Positions 10,021-17,967 of a DNA stretch of 32,828 nt are shown in pieces. The notes below the pieces were generated by a model. The model was given only the letters and a program-made list of their open reading frames with translations. It was not told the DNA's origin and made no database searches. Position numbers and translations under genes: made by a program. This DNA comes from Myceligenerans salitolerans (GTDB taxonomy: Bacteria > Actinomycetota > Actinomycetes > Actinomycetales > Cellulomonadaceae). The stretch's first letter is position 1, and each line of letters begins with the position of its first letter. The DNA lies in NCBI RefSeq assembly GCF_017349295.1, contig NZ_JAFMPK010000033.1:1-32828 (forward strand), written 5' to 3'.

Positions 10021-10039
10021 GGTCCCGGACCACGGGACC
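10021..10039 (+). promoter_or_regulatory. Hairpin in the leader of the subtilase gene
   Basis: A 7-bp perfect stem GGTCCCG/CGGGACC with loop GACCA lies 22 bases before the ATG at 10061, just ahead of the AGGGAGC ribosome binding site. The DNA from about 9945 to 10010 is noticeably richer in A and T than the surroundings (TATGTTTCC, ACTTTATTGT), so the promoter is probably there. I cannot assign exact -35 and -10 boxes. Confidence 0.35.
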
Positions 10040-10060
10040 CACCAACCTCAGGGAGCAACC

Positions 10061-11578
10061 ATGCGCATGCGACACCCCCGTCCCGCGCGCGGCCTCGCGG
10101 TCGCGTCGGTGGCGGTACTCGCCGCCACGACGTTCGGCCTCTCGGCGAGCGCCGCGGCCACGGACGAACCGAGCTCGACGCCCGTCCCGATCGTCACACC
10201 CGACGGCGAGACGTTCTCGTACGTGGTCAACGCCCGGCACGCGAACCCGGGCCACACCCGTCTGGCGGAGCGGGCCGTCCGGTCGGCCGGCGGCGTCGTC
10301 GTCCAGTCGTGGCCGGAGATCGGCGTGGTCGTCGCGCACTCCACCAACGGGTCCTTCCGGGACGACGTCGTCTCGGGACCGGGCCGGTGGGTGGTCGACT
10401 CGGTCGGCGCCACGCGGACCGCCTCGCCGTACGAGGGCACGCCCGAAGAAGTTGCCGGTCCGCGCGCGCAGCGGTCTCCGTCACTGCGCGCAGGCGCGCT
10501 CACCGACGGCGCGACGGCGGACGCGGCCACCGACGAGGAGTTCGACGTGATGGTCGAGGAGGACCCTCGTGAGAACGAGCAGTGGGACCTGTCCCTGATC
10601 CAGGCGGACGCCGCCCACGAGCTCACCGACGGTTCCGCCGACGTCGTCGTCGGCATCCTGGACAGCGGCATCGAGGCCGACCACCCGGACCTGGCCGGCC
10701 AGGTGTCCGAGGACCTGTCGGTGAACTGCACCGACGCCGGTCGTCCCGACACGTCGGCCGAGGGCTGGTGGCCCACCACCTCGTCGCACGGTACGCACGT
10801 GGCCGGCACGGTGGCCGCGGCACGCAACGGCACGGGCATCGTGGGCGTGGCGCCGGGCGTGACGATGGCGTCGGTCAAGGTCGTCAACGACGAGGGGTAC
10901 ATCTTTCCGGAGTACGCCGTCTGCGGGTTCATGTGGGCCGGGCTCCAGGGCATGGACGTGACGAACAACAGCTACTACGTCGACCCGTTCATGTACTGGT
11001 GCGAGGACCAGCCCGACCAGTACGCCGCCAAGGAGGCGGTGCGCCGTGCCGTGGAGTTCTCGACGCGCCGGGGAGTCGTCCACGCCGCCGCGGCCGGCAA
11101 CGCCGCCACGGACCTGTCCACCAACACCAGCGACAGCAGCAGCCCGAACGACTCGGAGCCGGTCGACCGCGTCATCAACTCGGGCTGCGAGGACATCCCC
11201 GCCGAGCTCGACGGCGTCGTGACGGTGTCCTCGATCGACGCCGAGGCGAACCTGTCGAGCTTCTCGAACCGCGGCCTCGGCGAGATCGACGTGGCCGCAC
11301 CGGGGTCCCAGATCCTGTCCACGGTGACGGGCCACGGCTACGCGCTCTACAGCGGCACATCGATGGCGTCCCCGCACGTCGCGGGCGTTCTCGCGCTGAT
11401 GAGGTCGGAGCACCCCGACTGGTCGCCGCGGTTCCTGGAGTCACAGATCCGCGCCCAGGCCACCGACCACGCGTGCGGACCGGTGGATCGCGGTGCGGAG
11501 TGCGTCGGCTCGCCGGCGGAGAACTCGTTCTACGGCGACGGCATCACGAACGCGCTGAGGGCGGTCACGGACGGCTGA
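10061..11578 (+). CDS. Secreted S8 family serine peptidase (subtilase)
   Basis: A 505-residue secreted protease precursor. The ATG at 10061 is chosen over an upstream in-frame ATG at 9992 because it has AGGGAGC at good distance and begins a classic signal peptide (MRMRHPRPARG, then hydrophobic to ASAAA near residue 32). A propeptide resembling inhibitor I9 follows (FSYVVNARHANPGHTRLAERA). The catalytic triad is visible: Asp201 in GILDSGI, His243 in SHGTHVAG and Ser434 in SGTSMASPH; oxyanion Asn347 is in AAAAGNAATD. There is no C-terminal domain, membrane anchor or sortase motif, so it should be released outside the cell. Several Cys residues in the mature part may form disulfides. It stands alone on its strand, convergent with the acyltransferase gene. 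Specificity cannot be read from sequence. Confidence 0.95.
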   Translation: MRMRHPRPARGLAVASVAVLAATTFGLSASAAATDEPSSTPVPIVTPDGETFSYVVNARHANPGHTRLAERAVRSAGGVVVQSWPEIGVVVAHSTNGSFRDDVVSGPGRWVVDSVGATRTASPYEGTPEEVAGPRAQRSPSLRAGALTDGATADAATDEEFDVMVEEDPRENEQWDLSLIQADAAHELTDGSADVVVGILDSGIEADHPDLAGQVSEDLSVNCTDAGRPDTSAEGWWPTTSSHGTHVAGTVAAARNGTGIVGVAPGVTMASVKVVNDEGYIFPEYAVCGFMWAGLQGMDVTNNSYYVDPFMYWCEDQPDQYAAKEAVRRAVEFSTRRGVVHAAAAGNAATDLSTNTSDSSSPNDSEPVDRVINSGCEDIPAELDGVVTVSSIDAEANLSSFSNRGLGEIDVAAPGSQILSTVTGHGYALYSGTSMASPHVAGVLALMRSEHPDWSPRFLESQIRAQATDHACGPVDRGAECVGSPAENSFYGDGITNALRAVTDG

Positions 11579-11586
11579 TCCGCGGG

Positions 11587-11626
11587 CGACGACGGCCGTG
11601 GCGAATGCCCGCCACGGCCGTCGTCG
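11587..11626. terminator. Bidirectional terminator between subtilase and acyltransferase
   Basis: A perfect 17-bp inverted repeat (11587-11603 with 11610-11626) around the 6-base loop AATGCC. It begins 8 bases after the subtilase stop and ends 15 bases before the stop of the convergent acyltransferase gene. There is no T-tract, as is common for actinobacterial hairpin terminators. Confidence 0.85.
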
Positions 11627-11641
11627 AGTGCCCCTGCTCGC

Positions 11642-13714
11642 CTATCCGAGTCGCTCCCTCAGGACCGGCACGGCGGAGAGCGCATAGGTGTTGGTCACGT
11701 GCGATCCCTGCCGGTAGACGAGCACGTTCCCGATAACCGCGGGGCAGCGGGTCTCGTCGCAGAACAGGTCGGCAACGCGGACGACCTTCACGGCCGGCAC
11801 GCGGTCCGCCGCGGCCTTCTGCGCGCGAGCGCCGCTGCCCTCGAGACCTGCGGCCCTGTCGAAGGAGCACGCCGACAGCTTGTCCGGGTTCTCCGCGACG
11901 CACTTGTACACCTCGCCTCCGGCCACGCCGACCGGGGACGGGTTGTCCAGGATGGTGGTCACGTCGATCCCGGAGGCGACGAGCTTCTTCCAGGCCCGCG
12001 CCATCCCGTCCACCATGGCCTTCCGCGACGGCTCCCCCGTGACGGGATCGATCGCCAGACCGTGCCGTTGGGACAGGATCACCGCGTCGGGCTTCATCTC
12101 GGCCAGTTCACCCAGCAGCGCGGTGTTGTACTCCTGACACTCTTCGTACACGGGCCCCTGGGTCGCCGGCACCGCGTCGTACAGCCCGCAGGACGACTTG
12201 GTCGCGACGAGCAGACGCCAGCCTTCGTCCTGGGCGATCCGGTCGATGGCGTCGACCCACTGCAAGGCCTTCGAGTCGCCGGCCAGCACGACGAGCTTGC
12301 CGCCCTCCGGGTCACCGTACTCGCAGTAACTGGGCACGACAGCGTCCTGCGGCACCTGGCAACCTCGGTCGTAAGCACTCGGGATGTCGTCCACGGCGGC
12401 GACCGGCTGGGGCGTCATCGCTCCGACCGAATCGGTGGTTTCGACGCCGGTCCGGCTACCGTCGCCGTTCTGCCGCAGCACGGCGGCCCCCCGTGCCTCA
12501 CCCTCCGCCACGGTCCCCACCTGGGGCACGGCCCGCACCAGCGCGAACCCGGCCAGGACGCCCACCAGCGTCAGCACGAGGCCCAGCGTCAGGGTCCGGC
12601 CGGCGGACCGGGCCAGCGACGGCGCCCGCCGGACCGGGTTCTCGACGAACCGGAGAGAGAGCCACGCCGGCACGATCGACCCGATGACGACGAGCGTGCC
12701 GGTGAGGGCGTCGATCCCACCGAAGACGTTCGTGGCGCCGATCAGGAGCGGCCAGTGCCACAGGTACAACGAGTACGACAGCCCGCCGATCCACACCATG
12801 GGGCCGGTCGAGAGCAGCCGGGGCGCATGCCCGTTGGATCCCGAGACGACCACGGCGGCCGTGGCCAGGGTCGGCAGCAGAGCCATGGAGCCGGGCCAGG
12901 CGACCGTCTCGTCGAGCAGGAGCGCACACGCCGCGATGACCGCCAGCCCCGCCCAGCCGAGGAACCGGGCGGCAAGTGCCGGCACCTTGACCCACAAGGG
13001 CGCGCCGACGGCGATGAAGGCTCCGATCGCGAGCTCCCAGAGTCGCGTCGTCGTGACGAAGAACGCCTCGGCGGGCAGGTTCGCCGTCGCCGTGACGGAC
13101 CAGACCAGCGAGGGAACGCCGACGAGGGCGAGGCCCACCGCCATCGTCGGCCGGAGACGGACGCCCGTGCGCCGCACGACGAGGGCGACGACGAGCAGCA
13201 CCAGCGGCCAGACGATGTAGAACTGCTCCTCGACGGCGAGCGACCAGAAGTGCTGCACGGGCGACTGCGACGTTCCCTCGGCCAGGTAGTCCACGGAACG
13301 CTCCGCGAGACGCCAGTTCACCAGGTAGATCGCCGCGGCCACGATGTCACCGCCGAAGGTCGCCCATTCCACGACCGAGCCCGTGAGCCGGGTCACGAGC
13401 GCCGACACCGCCAGGACCAGGGCCGCGGCGGGAAGCAACCGCTTCGCGCGACGCGCGTAGAACTCCTTGAGGGAGACCCGCCCGGTGCGCTCGACCTCCC
13501 GGATGAGAAGCCCTGTGATCAGGAATCCCGACAGCACGAAGAAGACGTCGACACCGATGAATCCACCCGAGACGATGCCCCACCCGGCGTGGTACAGCAG
13601 GACCAGGCCGATCGCCACGGCCCGGAGTCCTTCGATGTCGGGCCGGAAACCGGCGTGCGCTGTCGGAGCCGCGACGTGGGCGCGCCGCCGATCCGTGGAT
13701 GCGGTAAGGGTCAT
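11642..13714 (-). CDS. OafA-type membrane O-acyltransferase with C-terminal SGNH domain
   Basis: A 690-residue protein with the acyltransferase-3 membrane domain (about residues 23-390, 10-11 helices) fused to a periplasmic SGNH-hydrolase-like domain (about 430-690). The N-terminus has FRPDIEGLRAVAIGLVLLYHAG with the expected catalytic His42, and later FFVLSGFLITGLLIREV and FYARRAKRLLPAAALVL. The family transfers acyl groups, usually acetyl, across the membrane to surface glycans. In the SGNH domain the nucleophile is Ser481 in AGDSKALQW and the His is His672 in YRQGSHVTNTY; the Asp that normally stands three residues before that His is Gln669. The ATG has GGAG about 5 bases upstream. It is divergent from a glycosyltransferase gene, so it probably decorates the glycan made by this locus. 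Confidence 0.92.
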   Translation of the reverse strand: MTLTASTDRRRAHVAAPTAHAGFRPDIEGLRAVAIGLVLLYHAGWGIVSGGFIGVDVFFVLSGFLITGLLIREVERTGRVSLKEFYARRAKRLLPAAALVLAVSALVTRLTGSVVEWATFGGDIVAAAIYLVNWRLAERSVDYLAEGTSQSPVQHFWSLAVEEQFYIVWPLVLLVVALVVRRTGVRLRPTMAVGLALVGVPSLVWSVTATANLPAEAFFVTTTRLWELAIGAFIAVGAPLWVKVPALAARFLGWAGLAVIAACALLLDETVAWPGSMALLPTLATAAVVVSGSNGHAPRLLSTGPMVWIGGLSYSLYLWHWPLLIGATNVFGGIDALTGTLVVIGSIVPAWLSLRFVENPVRRAPSLARSAGRTLTLGLVLTLVGVLAGFALVRAVPQVGTVAEGEARGAAVLRQNGDGSRTGVETTDSVGAMTPQPVAAVDDIPSAYDRGCQVPQDAVVPSYCEYGDPEGGKLVVLAGDSKALQWVDAIDRIAQDEGWRLLVATKSSCGLYDAVPATQGPVYEECQEYNTALLGELAEMKPDAVILSQRHGLAIDPVTGEPSRKAMVDGMARAWKKLVASGIDVTTILDNPSPVGVAGGEVYKCVAENPDKLSACSFDRAAGLEGSGARAQKAAADRVPAVKVVRVADLFCDETRCPAVIGNVLVYRQGSHVTNTYALSAVPVLRERLG

Positions 13715-13821
13715 GATTCTCCAGGATGCGCCAGTGGCAGGCGAGCTCGCGTCGAGGGGTCCTTGGCGGGCGGGACCCGCACGATGGTCCGAGGTTAACG
13801 GCCGCGGAGCTGCCCCTGGTA

Positions 13822-13827
13822 ATGCTA
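13822..13827 (-). promoter_or_regulatory. Candidate -10 element (CGCCGGTAGCATT) for the acyltransferase gene
   Basis: On the minus strand the 13 bases CGCCGGTAGCATT at 13821-13833 contain TAGCAT. The identical 13-mer precedes the hybrid glycosyltransferase gene near 31590. The start codon is about 107 bases downstream. A clear -35 is not visible. On the plus strand TACCAT at 13852-13857 could serve the divergent glycosyltransferase gene starting at 13902. Confidence 0.35.
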
Positions 13828-13901
13828 CCGGCGCGGTCTCCGCGGCCCCGGTACCATGACACGTCGCCGCAGGACGTCACGATCGGATCAGAGAGTCATC
13901 C

Positions 13902-16148
13902 ATGAGCAGCACACGCACCGACCTCCCCGCCCTCGCCGAGGCGATCCTCGCTCTCCGGGTGCCGCCGGCGAGCGTGACCCGGGCGGCGCTGCGCACGGAA
14001 TCGGACGACTACCGCGCACTCCTCGCCGAGGTCCGCGACCGTTCGGCGAGCTGGGCACGGCCGGCCTGGGCGGCGGCACACGCCCATTCGTACTCGGGCA
14101 TGGCGATGAGTGACGCGGAGCGGGACGAAGCTCTCACCGAGCTCCTGGACGTGGCCCATCACAAGCCGAAGGCACTCCAGGCGACGCAGGCCACCCTGCT
14201 GGCCGAGCTGCTCATCGAGGCACGCCGGACCGACGAGCTCAGCCGTCTCCTCCCCACGCTGCCCCTCGCTCCTCGCACGCTGCTGCGCCTGCGCACCGAT
14301 CTCGCCAATCCGTGGGTCACTCCCTCCTCGACCGAAGAGGCGTGGCTGGAACGCGTTGCGGAACTGCTCGGTGGTCTCACACCGGTGGCGCTCGCTCCCG
14401 CGGACGGCGCGGCCACGCCGTTCGACCGGCTGAAGGGCACGGCGACGCCGGGGAGCGTCCACGGAGAACTCGTGACGATCGTCGTGAGCTCCTTCCGGCC
14501 CGGTCCGGACCTCCTGACGGCCGTCCGCTCCCTGATCGACCAGACGTGGGCGGAGCTGGAGATCCTCGTCGTCGACGACGCCTCCGGGCCGGAGTACTCG
14601 GAGATCTACGCGCGAGTCGAAGCGCTCGACCCGCGGGTCAGGGTGATCACACAGGAGCAGAACGCCGGCACGTACGCGGCGCGCAACCGATCCATCGACG
14701 AGGCGCGCGGCGTCTACGTCACCTTTCACGACTCGGACGACTGGGCGCATCCCGAGCGCATCGAGCGCCAGGTCGCACCGCTCGCCACCGATCCCGAGGT
14801 GTCGGCTGTCCGGGCCACGGCGTTCAAGATGACCGAGGACCTGGTCCTCGCACGCCGCCGCAATCTCAACGAGATGCCGGGCCCGCCCACGCTGATGTTC
14901 CGTCGCGAGCAGGTGTGGCCTCTGCTCGGAGCTTTCGACACGGTCCGCAAGGCCGCCGACACCGAGTTCCAGCTCCGTGTCGAGAGTGCGATCCCGGGCC
15001 GCCTGGAGGACCTCGACGAGCCGCTCCTCATCATGCGCATGGGCGCCGGCTCCCTCTCGCGGGACGACTTCCGTCACGGCTGGCGCCACTCGGCGCGCCT
15101 CGTCTACCAGTCCGCCGCACGGTCGTGGCACCGCGAGATCCGTGCCGGCGCATCGCCGTACCTGGACCGTTCCGGCCCGCGCGCCTTCCCCAGCCCGCGC
15201 AAGTTCCTCGCGCATCCGGAGCCGGCCGCCCCGTTCGACGTCGTCGTCCTCGGGGACTGGCGGTACGACGGCGCACGCGAGCGCGACGCCCTCACCTGGA
15301 TCGCCAGGGTGGCCGACGCCGGGCACCGGGTCGGCCTCCTCCAGGTCGAGGGAGTCAACCTCGACAGCGGCTCACCGGTCGAACTGCTGCGCCCGGCACA
15401 GCGACTCGTCGCTCGGGGCGCCGTCGAGCATCTCCCGTGGGACGAGCCGATCACCGCCGCCGCGGCGGTCGCCGTCGATCCCACGGTCCTGTCCTTCCTG
15501 CCTCGCCCGGAGCCGGGGCTACGGACGGACAGGATGGTCGTCCTGACCGACCGGACGCCGACGACCCCAGGAGCGCCGCTCGCTGGCTACGACCCGCAGC
15601 ATGTCGTCAGGGCCGCCGCCCGGTTCGGCGCGGAGGTCGTCTGGAGCCCGCGGGTGGGTGACGCGGCCGCCCCGGGCGGTGGCGCGACGACGGAAGCCCG
15701 CCTCCCGGTCGCCTTCGCGTCTCCGGAGAGCATCAGCATCCGGACAGCCGACCGGGTCACCGCCGTGGTGGTGCTGGACGACGACGTGGCCGCTCTCGAA
15801 GCGACCGCGGCCACCGTTCGCACCCTCCTCGACGACGGGCGCGACGTCCGCATGCGTCTGAACGCGCACCAGCGCCGCGTCCTCGTGCCGGCGTTCGAGG
15901 ACGCGGCGACGATGCCGGTGCTCTTCGGCACGGCGGACATCTCGGTGAACCAGCTGCTCGCCTCGTCGACCGAGGCCGTCGTTCTCGGGACCGCCACGCC
16001 GACGTCCTACCACCGTCTCGCCGCGGAGTGCGCCGCGCTCGGCGTGGAACTGCGTGCGCCCATGGGAGCCCCGGAGACGGAGAACGCCTCGACCGACGAG
16101 ACCGCGGCCTTGAAGGCCTGGATCGGCGAGATCACGACCACGGCCTGA
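13902..16148 (+). CDS. Large family-2 glycosyltransferase with extra N- and C-terminal domains
   Basis: A 748-residue protein, about twice the size of a simple family-2 glycosyltransferase. Residues 1-180 are helical and unrecognised, rich in Leu and Ala (ELLDVAHHKPKALQATQATLL). A GT-A catalytic domain covers about 188-430: LVTIVVSSFRPGPDLLTAVRSL, VVDDASGPEY, NAGTYAARNRSIDEARG, and the metal-binding HDSDDWAHPERI near 276-287, followed by ADTEFQLRV. Residues 445-748 form another alpha/beta region starting FDVVVLGDWRYDGARERDALTW, which could be a second, GT-B-like domain. No membrane helix is seen, so it is cytoplasmic. ATG is preceded by AGAGAG. It is divergent from the acyltransferase gene and probably belongs to the same glycan pathway. 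Sugar donor and acceptor are not predictable. Confidence 0.85.
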   Translation: MSSTRTDLPALAEAILALRVPPASVTRAALRTESDDYRALLAEVRDRSASWARPAWAAAHAHSYSGMAMSDAERDEALTELLDVAHHKPKALQATQATLLAELLIEARRTDELSRLLPTLPLAPRTLLRLRTDLANPWVTPSSTEEAWLERVAELLGGLTPVALAPADGAATPFDRLKGTATPGSVHGELVTIVVSSFRPGPDLLTAVRSLIDQTWAELEILVVDDASGPEYSEIYARVEALDPRVRVITQEQNAGTYAARNRSIDEARGVYVTFHDSDDWAHPERIERQVAPLATDPEVSAVRATAFKMTEDLVLARRRNLNEMPGPPTLMFRREQVWPLLGAFDTVRKAADTEFQLRVESAIPGRLEDLDEPLLIMRMGAGSLSRDDFRHGWRHSARLVYQSAARSWHREIRAGASPYLDRSGPRAFPSPRKFLAHPEPAAPFDVVVLGDWRYDGARERDALTWIARVADAGHRVGLLQVEGVNLDSGSPVELLRPAQRLVARGAVEHLPWDEPITAAAAVAVDPTVLSFLPRPEPGLRTDRMVVLTDRTPTTPGAPLAGYDPQHVVRAAARFGAEVVWSPRVGDAAAPGGGATTEARLPVAFASPESISIRTADRVTAVVVLDDDVAALEATAATVRTLLDDGRDVRMRLNAHQRRVLVPAFEDAATMPVLFGTADISVNQLLASSTEAVVLGTATPTSYHRLAAECAALGVELRAPMGAPETENASTDETAALKAWIGEITTTA

Positions 16149-16155
16149 CGCCCGC

Positions 16156-16230
16156 CCGGAGGTGGGCCCTCCGGAAGGCCGGAGCGCGAAGGGCGGATCC
16201 AGCGGGCCGGCCCGCTGGATCCGCCCTTCG
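16156..16230. terminator. Convergent terminator region with perfect 44-base palindrome
   Basis: A 7-bp hairpin (CCGGAGG/CCTCCGG, 16156-16174) is followed by a perfect 44-base palindrome at 16187-16230, with arms 16187-16208 and 16209-16230 and no spacer. It lies between the stop of the plus-strand glycosyltransferase (16148) and the stop of the minus-strand small membrane protein (16245). It can act in both directions. No T-tract follows. Confidence 0.85.
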
Positions 16231-16244
16231 GCGTCGGTGGCCCG

Positions 16245-16589
16245 TCAGCCCGGCGTCTGCGCGCGACGACGCTCGGCCTCTTCGAGGCGGGCGGCGTCCA
16301 GCGAGGACAGCAGACGACGCTCCATCAGCTCCAGACGCTTGTCGAGTGCACCCAGACGCGCCTGTACGTCACCGTTCGACGCGGCGACGCCGCTCGGCAC
16401 GCGAGCGGGCCGACCGCTGTTCCGTGCCGCGCGCCGGTCGGCCAGCACGACGGTCACGGCGAGCGCGGCGATCGCGAGCGCGAGCGCGGCCAGAGCCGGC
16501 TCGGGCAGACCGACGAGCGAAAACACCGCGGCGAGCAGACCGAGCCCTGCCGTGGCCACCGAGACCAGATGGAACTTCGACACCTTCAC
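16245..16589 (-). CDS. Small membrane protein with C-terminal coiled coil, unknown function
   Basis: A 114-residue protein I do not recognise. After a short N-terminus (VKVSKFHL) there are two hydrophobic helices, near residues 8-26 and 30-50, then a basic linker (DRRAARNSGRPARV) and an amphipathic C-terminal helix (RLGALDKRLELMERRLLSSLDAARLEEAERRR) with heptad-like spacing of Leu, suggesting a coiled coil. The start is GTG at 16589; a second GTG two codons later is also possible. It follows cysN by 46 bases on the same strand and may be cotranscribed with it, or have its own promoter. The topology suggests a membrane anchor that holds a partner through the coiled coil, but that is inference. 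Confidence 0.75.
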   Translation of the reverse strand: MKVSKFHLVSVATAGLGLLAAVFSLVGLPEPALAALALAIAALAVTVVLADRRAARNSGRPARVPSGVAASNGDVQARLGALDKRLELMERRLLSSLDAARLEEAERRRAQTPG

Positions 16590-16635
16590 CTGCTACCGCT
16601 CCTTGGTCGTGGAGATGCTGATCGGGAATCGCCGC

Positions 16636-17967
16636 TCAGTAGCCGTGGGCCACGGCGCCGATCATGCCCGCCGCGACCGTCCGGTTCGTGGACTCGTCCA
16701 CCAGGATGAACGAGCCGGTCTGCCGGTTGGTCTGGTACTGGTCGACGAACAGCGGCTGCGTGACACGCAGCTTGACCCGCGCGATCTCGTTGAGCTTGAT
16801 CTCGGTCACCTCTTCGTCCCGGTGCAGCGTGTTCACGTCCACCCGGTAGTTGATGCCCTTGACCATGGCCCGCGCCCACCGCGTGGTGTGCTTGATGGCG
16901 TACTTCTTGCCCTGCGTGAGCGAGGCGCTCTCGTCCATCCAGCAGATCTGGGCGTCGATGTCCTGCGTCACGGTCGGCGCGTTGTTCGGCCGGCAGATCA
17001 TGTCGCCGCGCGAGATGTCGATCTCGTCGGTCAGCCGGACGGTCACGGACATCGGCGGGTACGCCTCGTCGACCGGGCCGTCGGCGGTGTCGATTGACTC
17101 GATCGTCGACTCCAGGCCCGAGGGCAGGGTGAGAACCCTGTCGCCGGGCTTCATCACGCCGGACGCCACGGTGCCCGCGTAGCCGCGGTAGTCGCGCGCG
17201 TCGTTCTGCTGCGGCCGGATCACGTACTGCACGGGGAAGCGCACGTCCACCAGGTTGCGGTCGGAGGCCACGTGCAGGCGCTCGAGGTGGCTGAGCAGCG
17301 TGGTGCCCTCGTACCAGGGCATGTTCTCCGACCGGTCGACCACGTTGTCGCCCTTGAGGGCCGACACCGGGATGAAGGTCATGTCCGGCACCCGCAGACG
17401 GGCGGCGAACTCGGTGAACTCGTGACGGATGTTCTCGAAGACCTCCTCCGAGTAGTCCACGAGGTCCATCTTGTTCACGCACACCACCACGTGCGGCACG
17501 CCCAGCAGGGTGGCCAGGAACGTGTGGCGGCGCGACTGCTCCAGCACGCCCTTGCGCGCGTCGACCAGGATCAGCGCGACGTCGGCGGTCGACGCCCCGG
17601 TGACCATGTTGCGCGTGTACTGGATGTGCCCGGGCGTGTCCGCGATGATGAACTTGCGCTTCGGCGTGGCGAAGTAGCGGTACGCCACGTCGATGGTGAT
17701 GCCCTGCTCGCGCTCGGACCGCAGCCCGTCGGTCAGCAGCGCCAGGTCCGTGTAGTCGTTGCCGCGGTCCTTGCTGACCTGCTCCACCGACTCGAGCTGG
17801 TCCTCGAAGATCGTCTTGGAGTCGAACAGCAGACGCCCGATCAGCGTCGACTTCCCGTCGTCCACCGACCCCGCCGTCGCGAACCGCAGGAGGTCGGTGG
17901 AACCGGCCTCGTACACACCGGGCTCCTGCGCGACCGCGCTCCCGGTGCCCTCCGTCGCCGTCGTCAT
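16636..17967 (-). CDS. cysN: Sulfate adenylyltransferase subunit 1 (GTPase subunit)
   Basis: A 443-residue GTPase subunit of ATP sulfurylase. With CysD it converts ATP and sulfate to adenosine 5'-phosphosulfate (APS) plus pyrophosphate, driven by GTP hydrolysis, in the cytoplasm. Motifs: P-loop GSVDDGKST at 33-41, DTPGHIQYTRNM (G3), and VCVNKMDLVDY (G4), followed by the translation-factor-like beta-barrel domains. I place the start at the ATG at 17967 because it overlaps the cysD stop by one base (TGATG); a longer in-frame reading up to 18111 would run through cysD. There is no C-terminal APS kinase domain, unlike mycobacterial CysNC; kinase is encoded separately at 20882. Operon order is cysQ, cysD, cysN. 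Confidence 0.97.
   Translation of the reverse strand: MTTATEGTGSAVAQEPGVYEAGSTDLLRFATAGSVDDGKSTLIGRLLFDSKTIFEDQLESVEQVSKDRGNDYTDLALLTDGLRSEREQGITIDVAYRYFATPKRKFIIADTPGHIQYTRNMVTGASTADVALILVDARKGVLEQSRRHTFLATLLGVPHVVVCVNKMDLVDYSEEVFENIRHEFTEFAARLRVPDMTFIPVSALKGDNVVDRSENMPWYEGTTLLSHLERLHVASDRNLVDVRFPVQYVIRPQQNDARDYRGYAGTVASGVMKPGDRVLTLPSGLESTIESIDTADGPVDEAYPPMSVTVRLTDEIDISRGDMICRPNNAPTVTQDIDAQICWMDESASLTQGKKYAIKHTTRWARAMVKGINYRVDVNTLHRDEEVTEIKLNEIARVKLRVTQPLFVDQYQTNRQTGSFILVDESTNRTVAAGMIGAVAHGY

Noticed and set aside
9992-10060. Upstream ATG for the subtilase at 9992
   Set aside because: It would put 23 hydrophilic residues before the signal peptide. ATG 10061 has AGGGAGC and begins a standard Sec signal.
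7844-10339. An 831-codon minus-strand frame across the GGT-family gene
   Set aside because: It is antisense to a well-marked Ntn hydrolase, has an Arg-rich product and crosses the intergenic promoter region of the subtilase.
11699-13798. A 699-codon plus-strand frame antisense to the acyltransferase
   Set aside because: Product is Arg/His/Asp-rich and without motifs; the opposite strand has the membrane acyltransferase and SGNH motifs.
16187-16230. An attachment site or mobile-element end at the 44-base palindrome
   Set aside because: There is no integrase, transposase or direct repeat nearby, and the position between two convergent stops is better explained as a terminator.
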